Numbered from the stretch's first letter, positions 13,981-23,389 are shown. The stretch is DNA of 64,000 nucleotides from Enterococcus gilvus ATCC BAA-350 (GCF_000407545.1 NZ_ASWH01000003.1:19135-83134), one strand, 5' to 3'. Notes: generated by a model from the sequence alone, not told the origin. Translations and numbers: made by a program.

Positions 13981-14035
13981 CTTACCCCTTACTTGCCCCT
14001 TACTTACCCCCTACTTATCCCTTACTTACCCCTAA
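13981..14035. repeat. Five 11 bp direct repeats (iteron-like)
   Basis: CTTACCCCTTA, CTTGCCCCTTA, CTTACCCCCTA, CTTATCCCTTA, CTTACCCCTAA follow each other without gap. The last two overlap the end of the thioredoxin-like gene. One repeat per 11 bp (about one helical turn) suits cooperative protein binding on one face of DNA. Confidence 0.9.
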
Positions 14036-14422
14036 AACGTAGTCAGAATTTAGGTGTTTTATTTTCATTTTCTTGTCAAATTGGATGAAACTTGGCACAG
14101 TTTTGACCTCATGTTGCTTTAAAAAGCGTTGCAGTTTTACTTGCTCTTTTTCAGTATTTAGCTCGATGCGATATACATTTTCTTTTAGCTTTCCATCACC
14201 TTTAACAAGCCTTTTGTCTGTTTGTTGACACGACGGACAATCATTTCTAGCTAAATAAACGATGAATGTTTGGTGATTTTGAGTGAGTTGTTCGACCTCT
14301 TTCATTGACGAATGTGGATAGTAACTGCCACGATTGTTCGTCATAGAATGAGTAGTAAACCAGACGCCAAAGAGCAGACACAACACAGACACTGTAACGA
14401 CGATTCTCTTTTTTCTAGTCAT
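14015..14422 (-). CDS. Membrane-anchored thioredoxin-like protein
   Basis: Start placed at ATG 14422, which overlaps the coupling-protein stop and follows AAAGGGTG. One N-terminal membrane helix (IVVTVSVLCLLFGVWFTTH) is followed by a thioredoxin-like domain with the active-site motif C-P-S-C (FIVYLARNDCPSCQQTD) and the cis-proline loop VKTVPSFIQF. It is probably extracytoplasmic and acts on disulfides, possibly of transfer-machine or surface proteins. It is the last gene of the conjugation operon, and its final codons lie inside the 11 bp repeats. Confidence 0.8.
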   Translation of the reverse strand: MTRKKRIVVTVSVLCLLFGVWFTTHSMTNNRGSYYPHSSMKEVEQLTQNHQTFIVYLARNDCPSCQQTDKRLVKGDGKLKENVYRIELNTEKEQVKLQRFLKQHEVKTVPSFIQFDKKMKIKHLNSDYVLGVSKG

Positions 14423-16625
14423 TGACTGCACCCTTTAGTCCCTCTGTTTTTGGCGGTTTTGTTACTTCTTTTTCGTCAGACGGGAGTGGTTTGCGAATGT
14501 AAACGGTACGTGGATATTCGTGTACTTCTGCTGCTGTTCGATAGACCACGAACTCCCCTTTGCGTAAATCACGAATGCGATTAGGATTAAATTTGAAGCG
14601 ATCCACATTGCGTTTTGTTCCTCTGCCGCCTGTCCAATCGGTTTTTCCTGCGTCCGAATAGCCCGCCTCTTGTTCTGTCATTTCAGTAACATCAATGTCA
14701 GAATAGGTCCCGAATGTTTCCGCCCAGTAGCTAACTTCGTCTTTTTCGTTGGTCTTTCCTACAAAGAAAGTGTTGACGTTTCCGACTAATCGCTCTTTCA
14801 ATTTTTCACCAAGTGCATCAATATCTGCCATCGTTTGTGGTGAGAAGATGGCATACAATCCTGCACCCCGACCTTTGTTTACCATGTCGATAAAGTTTTT
14901 GTTTAAGTAAGAAGCTGGTTCATCGAAGATCGCCAAGAATGGCTTGTGTTGATCTTTTTCATACAATTCAGATAAATAATAGTTGATGTCACCAACTAAA
15001 AATTGCGCCAACATTGTAATAAATTCACTGTAAATCAAGCCATTTAATGACACATACGTCAGCTCATGATTGGTCATCATGTCGTGCACATCGAGCTTTT
15101 CACTTTGTCCTTTGGTGTCAAATAACTTACCAAGTTCACTGTCTAAAAGCATGTTGATGTTGGTCTGTAACGCCTCTGACACTGAATACAAATAGAACGG
15201 ATTATCTTTGTGTTCGTAGCGAACAAATAGACGCATAAACAACTTTTGTTCGTTTTCTGACATGTCTTCCATGTGCCTTCTTAACAAGAAATAATAATCC
15301 TCTAGTGCCATCGTTTTCGGGTCTAAAAGAACAATTTTGGTTTCTTTTTTTGCATTTTCTTCGTCCTTTTTGATCTTCTTTCCTAAGTCTTTTACGCCCT
15401 CTTCTAAATCCGTTTCTTTCGCTTTTGCTTTACTTTTTCCTGCACTTACTTCTACCTCTATTTCAAATAATCGTGGATTGTCTACCAGTAATCGTCCAGC
15501 AAACAAGTCTAAAACATTTCGCGGAAGGAGATACGTCTGCATAAAAGGTAAGCTTCGTTCGATACCGTGTTCACCTGAAAATTCATCTAATAATTGAACC
15601 GTTACTTGCAACAATGCTTTGGAAGCCATCGTGTAATAACTGCTTTCTGTCTCCGCAAGAGACACCAATTTATCACGTACGGAAATATCATTGCCCTTCT
15701 TTACAGGGTTGTAACGCATGTCTGCGGTATCAGTAAACGCATGAAACGTTTGGTTGTATTTGTCCGCAATTTCTTTCATTGTGTTGAGCGTGTCCTTTGC
15801 GCCTTTGCCGTCAATTAAGATGACGGGGATATTAAATTTGGCGGCGTGTTCAATGATGACTTGAATCAACGTGGTCTTCCCTGAACCCGTTGTTGCAGGT
15901 ATCAACGCATGCTGATTGAACTCTTCAAAGTCCATCTCGTAAGGATAACCGTATTCATCTGTCCCTAGTAAAAAGACTTTTGCGAGTACTTCTAATTGTT
16001 CGTTTTTCAGCGCTATATCTGTCATTTGCGTGACCAATTCATACTTTTTTTCATAGTCATTTGTAAAATTTTGGGACTCTTTGAACTTGTTTTCTTTTCG
16101 TTTCTTATAGGCTTTAGAGTTCAAAATCTTTTGTTGCTCGGCTTCTTTTGAGACGACTTTTCTCTTCGCTAAGAATCCCGCATAAGCGATCTGAATACTC
16201 CCCATTCCTAGCCCTCCAACAAACAATGCAAGGATAGTTTGCCATGAGAACGTAAGAGCATTCGTAAACCAATTCAAAGGAAATAGGAGGTAACAAGAAA
16301 AATATCCTCGTGGGATCACGAGGATAAATAATGCAATATTGATGAGGATAAACACAGAAGATAGTCCGATAAACACCCCATTGTATCGTTTCAAAAAGGA
16401 TTGATAGTCTATATCTTGTACGTGATCGGCGCGGTCTTTTTTGTCTATATAGCGTGCGATAAGTAAAGGGATCACACCTACAAAAAAGAACGGATAGAGA
16501 AAAACTCCGATCATAATTGCTAAGGTCAATAGTTGCTTATACCGACTTTCCTCTTGCTTGGCTTGCTGATTATTGGGAGACTCTTTCTTTTGGAAAAAGC
16601 CACCAAACAGTGGCTCATTTTGCAT
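14415..16625 (-). CDS. VirD4/TraG-like type IV coupling protein
   Basis: 736 residues from ATG 16625 behind GGAAAGGA. N-terminal membrane helices (about 35-60, 85-115, 130-155) are followed by a Walker A motif (PATTGSGKTTLIQ, near 260) and a Walker B with FLAIFDEPASYL. A TraG/TraD C-terminal-type segment follows (DMVNKGRGAGLYAIFSPQT). A charged insertion (about 400-440) is rich in Lys/Glu. Coupling proteins bring the relaxase-DNA complex to the secretion channel. It lies next to the candidate origin and directly downstream of the VirB6-like gene. Confidence 0.93.
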   Translation of the reverse strand: MQNEPLFGGFFQKKESPNNQQAKQEESRYKQLLTLAIMIGVFLYPFFFVGVIPLLIARYIDKKDRADHVQDIDYQSFLKRYNGVFIGLSSVFILINIALFILVIPRGYFSCYLLFPLNWFTNALTFSWQTILALFVGGLGMGSIQIAYAGFLAKRKVVSKEAEQQKILNSKAYKKRKENKFKESQNFTNDYEKKYELVTQMTDIALKNEQLEVLAKVFLLGTDEYGYPYEMDFEEFNQHALIPATTGSGKTTLIQVIIEHAAKFNIPVILIDGKGAKDTLNTMKEIADKYNQTFHAFTDTADMRYNPVKKGNDISVRDKLVSLAETESSYYTMASKALLQVTVQLLDEFSGEHGIERSLPFMQTYLLPRNVLDLFAGRLLVDNPRLFEIEVEVSAGKSKAKAKETDLEEGVKDLGKKIKKDEENAKKETKIVLLDPKTMALEDYYFLLRRHMEDMSENEQKLFMRLFVRYEHKDNPFYLYSVSEALQTNINMLLDSELGKLFDTKGQSEKLDVHDMMTNHELTYVSLNGLIYSEFITMLAQFLVGDINYYLSELYEKDQHKPFLAIFDEPASYLNKNFIDMVNKGRGAGLYAIFSPQTMADIDALGEKLKERLVGNVNTFFVGKTNEKDEVSYWAETFGTYSDIDVTEMTEQEAGYSDAGKTDWTGGRGTKRNVDRFKFNPNRIRDLRKGEFVVYRTAAEVHEYPRTVYIRKPLPSDEKEVTKPPKTEGLKGAVND

Positions 16626-16643
16626 AGTTTCGCATCCTTTCCT

Positions 16644-19076
16644 TTACCGCTTCCGCCTAATTTTAGCTTTTTTTGTTACGGGTGTTCCTTTGATCGGTGC
16701 TTGTCTTTTCAGTGTTCGAGTAACATTTTTTTGAGGCGAAATGGTCTCTTTTGATCCATTTGACGCGTTTTTTTGATTATTCGCTTTAGTCGTTACTTGC
16801 CGTTGCGTTACCTCCTGCACTGTGCGCATTTTCTGCTGAACGTGTGGCGAACGACGCTTAATTGCTCCACCATTTGATGACACATTACGTGGTGTTTTAC
16901 TCGTCATGGTTGCTCTGTTCACCGATTCAATCGGTTGCTTTTGTCCATTAACTGCACGTCTTTTCACGGATGCACCTGCTGCTTGTTGACCTCGAGTGGT
17001 GGAGCGTCTAGCATGATTTTTACTTGATTTTAATACGGTATTTACGCTCGGTGTCACTTGATGTTGACCATTATCTGGTGATTGTTTGCTCTTTATTGGT
17101 GTGCCCGACGAATTTCCTCGACCAGATAAAGCCGCTCTTCTCTTTGCTGTGTTCGATACGTCGTTCGCTGTTGATCGAGTAGCTGGTTGTGTCCGTTTCG
17201 TTGATCGTCCTGAATGGTTGTTACTGTTTTTCACCTCACTATGAGGGGCATTTGGTGCAGTTGTTTGCTGTTTCTCTTTCATCTGTTTATTGGCTTTAGC
17301 CATTGCTTCACCTGTTTTTTGTGCGTCGCGATCCAACGTTTTCCGCTCTCGTCTGTTTGCGATTTCCGTTGCTTCTTTCGCTTCATTGTTTTTACTTTGA
17401 TGATGTAAAGACTCAAGATTCTTTTGTAATTGTTCTCGTTTATTCGGTGCAGTATGTGCAGGTTTTGGTTTCAAGTCTCGACGAATAGCACTTTCTTTTC
17501 GTTCTTTCATTTCTTTTGGTTGCTTCAATCGAATATCTCGATTGCCTGCATCTAAAGCTTTTTTACGTTCTGCTTCTTTTTGTTTCTTTCGTTTTTCTTT
17601 TTCATCTTTCGCTGTTTGTTTATTTTGTCGTTTGCGATCTTTCGCATTCTCACGCATCATTTTTTGTGTACTAAAAGGACGTGTCGCAAATCCCACCGCA
17701 TTTTGTAACGTCATTTGACCAGTAAACATACTCCCTAAGAAAGTTCTAAAATAGTAGATTCCCAATGGGGCTAGTAAGTAAACTAATATAGTTAGTAATT
17801 TTGCCCATATGTTATCTACGTCACCTGCCAGTTGGAAACCTATGGATAAGAAAGAAGTCACTAAAATACATGCAAATCCCGCCATGGCCTTCATGAATAT
17901 TGTCATACCAAAAGCTTTACCAAAATTCTTAAAAGGATTCATCGTTGTCATAAAAAGACCAACAATAAGAAGTATCGGTAAAATGGGGAGTAAGAATAGC
18001 TGCATAACGGCAAATATAATTCGGATGAAACAAAGTGCAAATAAGACAATGGTTTGTATCGTGTTTACAAGCGCATAAAAGAGGGCAAAGAACGCGTTGT
18101 CTAAGTTATGCGTATAACTGACCGTTCTATTTTTCAATTTATCTGCCTCATAATCAGTTACTTTGTCTTGTATCTTATCCCCTAATTCTGTTCCCGCATC
18201 ATTATCCAGTAAAATATTGATACGGTCATAGTCTTTCCCGCTATACTGTGCTTTCTTGGCACTTATTTTATCCGGGTTCGTTTTTCCATAGTTTAGTAAT
18301 AGATAGGGTTCATAAACATTGGTATAAAATATTTTTGACGCAAGCGTATCCCCTGCGCTTTTAAGATTTGTGTTTACGTTGTCACTCGCCGTATTCGGTC
18401 GATCTTTCAACACGGGATTCACATTTACAATCTGTGTTTCTACGGCTTTATCTATTGAAAATAACGTATTCACCATAGAATTACTTGATTGACCGTCTTT
18501 TAAAACCACTAGTCCGGTAAAAATGAGAATCGTCATGCAAAAAACGCCGATAGCGCGTTTAAACCGTTGTTCTCCAAAAAATTTAATCGCCATTACCATT
18601 GAAATAAACCCAATACCAATCGTTCCAGCGATACTCAACATATTTTTAGCGAGCATAGACGTAAAACGAATCATTTGAGCTTTGATAGGGGTAATAATAT
18701 CCATATCAAACATGATTTTCACCATTGCGGTATTTAACTGTCCCTGTATTTTTGTCCAACTCCAAAAGAAGTTCTTTAACACCCCGGTGATTTTCCCTGC
18801 TGTTTTCTTGAAGGGGTTTAACCCTTTTTGTTCTTTAGTCATCAGTTCAAAGGAGTTATTCTTATAGCGATCATACAAGGTGGCTGGGTCAGTAGTTGGG
18901 CTGCTCTCTTTTACCGTATCTTTTGTTTTCGTGTCTGATTTCATGTCATCATCTGTCGTCGAACTATTATCAATCCGATTGATTTGCCCGTCTACATCTG
19001 CATGGACAGATAGCGTTCCTAAAAAGACACAAAAAAATAATAGCAATAGACTTGCTATTACGGACTTTCGTTTCAA
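16644..19076 (-). CDS. VirB6/TrbL-like channel protein (CD3337/EF1877 family)
   Basis: 810 residues starting at TTG 19076 behind AGGGGTGA. A signal peptide is followed by a soluble segment and then a polytopic membrane region: helices near 145-165 and 175-195, and a cluster at 330-440 (ALCFIRIIFAVMQLFLLPILPILLIVGLF, then others). The C-terminal 330 residues are a long, very basic, Gln/Asn/Thr/Lys-rich tail (from about residue 470 on), probably cytoplasmic and disordered, unusual in length. VirB6/TcpH-type proteins form the inner-membrane channel of Gram-positive conjugation systems. Confidence 0.85.
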   Translation of the reverse strand: MKRKSVIASLLLLFFCVFLGTLSVHADVDGQINRIDNSSTTDDDMKSDTKTKDTVKESSPTTDPATLYDRYKNNSFELMTKEQKGLNPFKKTAGKITGVLKNFFWSWTKIQGQLNTAMVKIMFDMDIITPIKAQMIRFTSMLAKNMLSIAGTIGIGFISMVMAIKFFGEQRFKRAIGVFCMTILIFTGLVVLKDGQSSNSMVNTLFSIDKAVETQIVNVNPVLKDRPNTASDNVNTNLKSAGDTLASKIFYTNVYEPYLLLNYGKTNPDKISAKKAQYSGKDYDRINILLDNDAGTELGDKIQDKVTDYEADKLKNRTVSYTHNLDNAFFALFYALVNTIQTIVLFALCFIRIIFAVMQLFLLPILPILLIVGLFMTTMNPFKNFGKAFGMTIFMKAMAGFACILVTSFLSIGFQLAGDVDNIWAKLLTILVYLLAPLGIYYFRTFLGSMFTGQMTLQNAVGFATRPFSTQKMMRENAKDRKRQNKQTAKDEKEKRKKQKEAERKKALDAGNRDIRLKQPKEMKERKESAIRRDLKPKPAHTAPNKREQLQKNLESLHHQSKNNEAKEATEIANRRERKTLDRDAQKTGEAMAKANKQMKEKQQTTAPNAPHSEVKNSNNHSGRSTKRTQPATRSTANDVSNTAKRRAALSGRGNSSGTPIKSKQSPDNGQHQVTPSVNTVLKSSKNHARRSTTRGQQAAGASVKRRAVNGQKQPIESVNRATMTSKTPRNVSSNGGAIKRRSPHVQQKMRTVQEVTQRQVTTKANNQKNASNGSKETISPQKNVTRTLKRQAPIKGTPVTKKAKIRRKR

Positions 19077-19091
19077 AAAATCACCCCTATT

Positions 19092-21584
19092 CTATTTGTT
19101 CTTTTCCATTTCAAGCGCCAATTGTGTACTCTCGTCTTGGTCATCAGTTGAGCTGATCGCCATTAGCCAGCTATCAAACAGTACATCGATTGCAATAGGT
19201 TGATTCCGTCCTTTATGGTCTTGAAAGAGGCAAGTTCCTGAACGTAAGTTATCAATCATTTGTTTGTTGGCGCTGTTGGGTTCCATTCCGAAAAACTCTA
19301 ATACTTTTTCTTGTGCTTTCTTTTGATTAGGTCGAAAAGCAAATTTGTAAGAGATCAATTCTTTCTTGTCTTCTCTGTCATAATCCATAAACGCCTGTGT
19401 CACTACGTAAATATCCGTATTATTCGCCCGTCCCTTACGTTGGCTATCTTCAATCAAGTAGCTTCCTTGTGCGGTATCTTCAAATCCTTTAGCTTCATCA
19501 AAGATAATGGCCGCATCTTCTTCTTTATTGGTAGAAAAGATGTTTGTTAACTTCATGATGACTTCCATGATAGACATTCCCGCAATTTGTTCACTGTTCA
19601 TTCGTCCAGATTCGATGTCTTTTTGAGAAGGCAATTTTAGTCCTTGTGTGCCTAATACATTAATTTGATTTTCGAATTTGATCGCATTGCTGTAATCATT
19701 ACCTATCAAAATCTTTCCCAATCCGACGTTGTATCCTGAAATGAGTTTCGCCAGTTGTGGGTCGGTCTTTCTAATTTCATCAATTACTTTTGTTAGATGG
19801 CGCTTCCCACCACTACGCATAACCGTTTCAACGGCATCAAGTATCGTCGTTTTTTTGCTACTGGCTGTCGTTGAATCTGAATCCACTTCTCCAAAGGCAT
19901 TTAACACATTTCTAGCCGTCTGTATGGCTTCTTCACGAGGTAAAAATAGCAAGGGGTCTAACATACCGCGACAACTTTCTTTATCTGATAAAGAAATAAA
20001 ATTAATACGTCCAATTAATTCTTTAAATTCAGGTATGTACCCAAACTGTTTCAATGCTTTTTGAAAGAAAAGCTCTGTCTCGTTTTTTGGATCAACATAG
20101 AGAATCTTTTGACCTAAGAAAGTGAGCCACAAGAAAATATATTTTACTAAAACGGATTTTCCTTGTCCCGGAGGTCCGATAATTAAAGTATTTCCGTTTT
20201 TATGTGTCGCACCTTCCACATTTTTCTTCGTTAAATTCGGGAAAAACCATACAAGTTTACTGGATAGCTGCAAGGCTTGCTTGACCGACTTGTATTTTTT
20301 GGCCGTAATGATTCTCCCTAACGGGAATCCATACAAGTTGCCAACTTCTTTTTCTAAATCCACCCCTAAATCAGCCAGGTAACCCGTTGTTACGATTTGT
20401 TCAAAGCTTCTGAATGTACTTTTACTACCGATTAAGCAATGGTTGAATAGCGTCAGTTGATCCACAATGGAGCGATAGATTTTATAGTCTGTTCCGTCAA
20501 GAACGAATTCTACATCTTTGACTCGTTCTTCCAGTTGCTCTTTTGAATTAGCAGAAACCACCAATGTGATCATAGCTTTGCATAATCGTTTGTCTTTACT
20601 TTTTAGATTATTAGCAAGTTCTTTCAGGCGTTCTTCCCCGAATAAAATTACTTCGTCATCGTCTAATACACCGTCTACATTGAGTTGCTCTTGATCTTGT
20701 TGGTAAATTCTACGGCGCATTTTATTGATTTTTCGAAGGTCGCTTTGTTCATGATCGAATCGCAGACGTTGATGCGATTCAACGGGAAAAGAAAGGCTAT
20801 CGCGTAAATTCTGAATAAAAGCACTGCCAAACATGCTGGTTGGTAAGTCCACAATACTGAAAAAACAGGAATAATGCGTCTTGTCTAACTGTTCAACACT
20901 TAAATACCCGTTTTCATTGGTTACGATCCCTTCGGTGATTTCTTCAGTTGTTAGTTGTCGTGTAGGCATTTTTTGATTTGCTCGGTGGAACATGTAGTAA
21001 TATAATCGGCCAATCTCTTTTGGAGAGACACGTTCGATCATTTTATAATTCAATAAGTCTTCATAAAGCTGCCGTTCCATTCGTCGATAAGTACCTAATA
21101 ACACTTGTCTTGGAATGCGTTGTCCCGTCACTTTTTGAAGCCATTTCTTCCCTTCGTCCTTTATTAGTTCCACATACTCCAATGGATTAAAGACTTGTCC
21201 TACCGTAGTTAGTTTCACAAATAAATACGTCGTTGAATGATTCATTTGGACTTCATCTTGAATGATTTCTTCTGCTTGTTTGAAATAGATTTCGCCTAAA
21301 TCTGCAAATTCTCCTTTCACCAGCGCGTGAATCGTTCGGTCAACGTGTTCCCCTAAATCAAAATAATCTGGAATATCTGCAATGTGATATTCGTATTGAT
21401 CGTTTTCGAGTAATCCTTCTCCATCTTCTATATAGTGTTTGAAAAACTCTAAATTATTGATTGGAAACTCTTTGTGTTCTAACTTATAACCCACCCAGAC
21501 ATCATCTGAAGTGGTAAAAATAAAGTTCTCTGTTATAGCTTCAACAGGAAAATCTAATCGAGATTCCTTTTTTAAAGCAAACAA
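19092..21584 (-). CDS. VirB4-like conjugation ATPase
   Basis: I choose the TTG at 21584 (leading to LFALKKESRLDF) because AAAGGAGGG precedes it; an upstream ATG at 21629 has no ribosome site and crosses a palindrome. The protein of about 830 residues has a VirB4/TrsE-like N-terminal half, Walker A (IIGPPGQGKSVLVKYIF), Walker B (DAAIIFDEAKGFED) and a DIYVVTQAFMDYD segment like the conserved motif of the family. It energises assembly and DNA transfer at the inner membrane. It lies between the TcpE-like and VirB6-like genes, the standard order. Confidence 0.93.
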   Translation of the reverse strand: MFALKKESRLDFPVEAITENFIFTTSDDVWVGYKLEHKEFPINNLEFFKHYIEDGEGLLENDQYEYHIADIPDYFDLGEHVDRTIHALVKGEFADLGEIYFKQAEEIIQDEVQMNHSTTYLFVKLTTVGQVFNPLEYVELIKDEGKKWLQKVTGQRIPRQVLLGTYRRMERQLYEDLLNYKMIERVSPKEIGRLYYYMFHRANQKMPTRQLTTEEITEGIVTNENGYLSVEQLDKTHYSCFFSIVDLPTSMFGSAFIQNLRDSLSFPVESHQRLRFDHEQSDLRKINKMRRRIYQQDQEQLNVDGVLDDDEVILFGEERLKELANNLKSKDKRLCKAMITLVVSANSKEQLEERVKDVEFVLDGTDYKIYRSIVDQLTLFNHCLIGSKSTFRSFEQIVTTGYLADLGVDLEKEVGNLYGFPLGRIITAKKYKSVKQALQLSSKLVWFFPNLTKKNVEGATHKNGNTLIIGPPGQGKSVLVKYIFLWLTFLGQKILYVDPKNETELFFQKALKQFGYIPEFKELIGRINFISLSDKESCRGMLDPLLFLPREEAIQTARNVLNAFGEVDSDSTTASSKKTTILDAVETVMRSGGKRHLTKVIDEIRKTDPQLAKLISGYNVGLGKILIGNDYSNAIKFENQINVLGTQGLKLPSQKDIESGRMNSEQIAGMSIMEVIMKLTNIFSTNKEEDAAIIFDEAKGFEDTAQGSYLIEDSQRKGRANNTDIYVVTQAFMDYDREDKKELISYKFAFRPNQKKAQEKVLEFFGMEPNSANKQMIDNLRSGTCLFQDHKGRNQPIAIDVLFDSWLMAISSTDDQDESTQLALEMEKNK

Positions 21585-21611
21585 TGGCTCTCCCTCCTTT
21601 CTGGTATTTTT

Positions 21612-21663
21612 AAGTTTTGTGCATTGCACAATTGAAACCCTCCATACATTACATATGGAAGGT
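21612..21663. promoter_or_regulatory. Two hairpins between the TcpE-like and VirB4-like genes
   Basis: TTGTGCATTGCACAA (21617-21631) and CCTCCATA ... TATGGAAGG (21639-21662) form two stems in the only sizeable intergenic gap (about 100 bp) of the transfer operon. There is no clear T-run. They may tune expression or mRNA processing between the two halves of the operon. Confidence 0.45.
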
Positions 21664-21686
21664 CCAACATAAAAAACTATTTCTCG

Positions 21687-22094
21687 TTACCTCTTTTTTT
21701 GAAATGATTTCTTTTCATAACTAACGCATTCTTTATAAAAAGGTACGAGCAGCTCATGCTCGTACCTTTTATTTTTACTTTTATAATACTTTCCACGGTC
21801 CAAGACGTAGTTAATAAAACTTTTATTATCCCATTTCAATGAGAAGAGCGTCCATACTGCCACACCAGTAGCTGCAAGAATCAACATCCACCCATTTTTA
21901 AACATCGATTGAATAAAATTGATATCTGTTACCAAACTAATCACTCCAATTACACCAATTAAAACGATGAATACACCAAAAACTATAATGTGTTCAAGAC
22001 GTAATCCATTCGTCACAAAAGGAATCGGTGTGCCATTTGGGAAGGAATAGATTTTATTCGGTTGCTTAAATTCGCGTGAATAATTGTATTCCAT
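21687..22094 (-). CDS. TcpE-family conjugation membrane protein
   Basis: 135 residues from ATG 22094. The start YSREFKQPNKIYSFPNGTPIPF is typical of the TcpE family. Two membrane helices follow (IIVFGVFIVLIGVIGVISLV and WMLILAATGVAVWTLF), then a DNKSFINYVLDRGKYYKSK segment. TcpE and relatives are small membrane parts of the Tn916/ICEBs1/pCW3-type transfer channel. It overlaps the TcpD-like gene by 29 bases, indicating coupled translation. Confidence 0.85.
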   Translation of the reverse strand: MEYNYSREFKQPNKIYSFPNGTPIPFVTNGLRLEHIIVFGVFIVLIGVIGVISLVTDINFIQSMFKNGWMLILAATGVAVWTLFSLKWDNKSFINYVLDRGKYYKSKNKRYEHELLVPFYKECVSYEKKSFQKKR

Positions 22095-22353
22095 TCAAAA
22101 TCAGCCCTTTCACTTCTTCAGGATTGACCATCCCAAGTTTAAAGACTTTGTCCTTGATCCAGCGTCCAACATCTTCGGCATTTTTCAAAATTAGAATTAA
22201 CGCAATCAATATAAACACCCCAATTACAGTCACAATTGTGCGCGCAAATCCTTGTGTCACTACTCCTGCGATAATTAATCCTAAAGCCACGATAGACAAT
22301 AAAATGATGGCTTGTGTTGACCAATTATCGAAAATTCCAGATAAATCAAACAT
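22066..22353 (-). CDS. TcpD-like conjugation membrane protein
   Basis: 95 residues from ATG 22353. Two hydrophobic helices (QAIILLSIVALGLIIAGVV and IVTVIGVFILIALILIL) are followed by a C-terminal amphipathic part (DVGRWIKDKVFKLGM). Size, topology and position before TcpE match TcpD of pCW3-type systems. Confidence 0.75.
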   Translation of the reverse strand: MFDLSGIFDNWSTQAIILLSIVALGLIIAGVVTQGFARTIVTVIGVFILIALILILKNAEDVGRWIKDKVFKLGMVNPEEVKGLILNGIQLFTRI

Positions 22354-22363
22354 AGTTTATTCC

Positions 22364-23389
22364 TCATTTCTCATTCATTTTCTCAACAAAGTAACTATCT
22401 TTTGTTGGTCGTATTTCTAAAGTAAAGCCTGAGGTAAATATACTTTCCTCTTCGTAATAAAAATTGTACGTCCCTTTGACAAAGTAATTTCCATTGGCTT
22501 CTTTGATGATTATTGATGGTTCTACAGACTTTAATTTTGCTTGATCTAATCCTTGCACTTTTGAAATTAAACCGAGTTTTTCATCATTTACGACATATAA
22601 TTCAAAAAATCGTTTAGTAAATTCTTCGATTTCTGTTTGTTTAGCGCCATTGACTTCTTCGCCTTTCGGTAAAAAGGTCCGATCTGAATACGCCACATGA
22701 TTGTCAGAATTACTTTTATCCACGTTGACAAATTGTGGTCGATCAATGATTTTCAAGTCTTTTTTTGCATAACTTATCGGCAAAATTAATTCTACCTTCT
22801 TCCAATGTTCCCCTTCTGTAAAGGCGACATTGTAGTACAATCGATACTGTTTTCTTTTTTCATTGACAGTTTGTAACTTAATGAATTGAACTTCTTTTGT
22901 TTTACGATCTTGTTTGGTCGTGGAAAAACCTAACTGATCTACGCTAAGACCCGATGCTAGATAGGGTGCCAATTGATTATTCCATGCCTGGTCGTCGTCC
23001 TTGTCTTTTTCATAAGTAAAAAGCTTCTCTACCAGTTGACTCCCTTCAAATTGCAATTGACTATTATCCGACAAGCTTGTCTGAATCTCTGATACGAGTT
23101 CCTCTTTGTTGATTGCCTTGCTGTCAGCGATACGAGCCAGCGTATCAACACGTGCAAAGACCAGGAGGATCGCGACACTCATAGCCACAAACAGACACAT
23201 AAAAAGAATAGAATAAACATTTTGAGCCGTTCGAGGAGCAAATCGTATAGCTCTGGTATTGACTTCTTTCATTTCTTTTTTCGAAAGAGAAAAACCTTTT
23301 TTTCCCTTTATCCCTGTTTCTTTCTTCCCCATAGATATTGGCTGAGAAGACATGGCTTGTGGATTGAATTTTGATTTCTTCTCTGACAC
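22364..23389 (-). CDS. TcpC-like conjugation protein
   Basis: 341 residues from a GTG at 23389 that overlaps the previous stop (TAGTG). A basic cytoplasmic stretch of about 60 residues is followed by one membrane helix (VYSILFMCLFVAMSVAILLVF) and then an extracytoplasmic region with two NTF2-like (VirB8-like) domains: about 110-215 and 225-341 (TEIEEFTKRFFELYVVND). TcpC proteins form the bitopic scaffold of the Gram-positive transfer channel. It is followed by the TcpD/TcpE genes, as expected. Confidence 0.85.
   Translation of the reverse strand: MSEKKSKFNPQAMSSQPISMGKKETGIKGKKGFSLSKKEMKEVNTRAIRFAPRTAQNVYSILFMCLFVAMSVAILLVFARVDTLARIADSKAINKEELVSEIQTSLSDNSQLQFEGSQLVEKLFTYEKDKDDDQAWNNQLAPYLASGLSVDQLGFSTTKQDRKTKEVQFIKLQTVNEKRKQYRLYYNVAFTEGEHWKKVELILPISYAKKDLKIIDRPQFVNVDKSNSDNHVAYSDRTFLPKGEEVNGAKQTEIEEFTKRFFELYVVNDEKLGLISKVQGLDQAKLKSVEPSIIIKEANGNYFVKGTYNFYYEEESIFTSGFTLEIRPTKDSYFVEKMNEK

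Larger units (their letters stand above)
13561..14035. other. Candidate origin of transfer (or other origin) with nested inverted repeats
   Basis: The segment is gene-free from 13484 to 14014. It holds hairpins CCCCCAA/TTGGGGG (13570-13588), CTCTCAA/GAGAG near 13622, and CCCCAAGATTGGGG near 13720. Then come outer arms of 17 bp (13826-13842 and 13944-13960), inner perfect arms of 27 bp (13854-13880 and 13901-13927), a loop with its own GTGG/CCAC stem, and five 11 bp direct repeats (13981-14035). It lies between the Replic_Relax gene and the coupling-protein operon, where oriT is often found. No known nick sequence is recognised. Confidence 0.55.
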
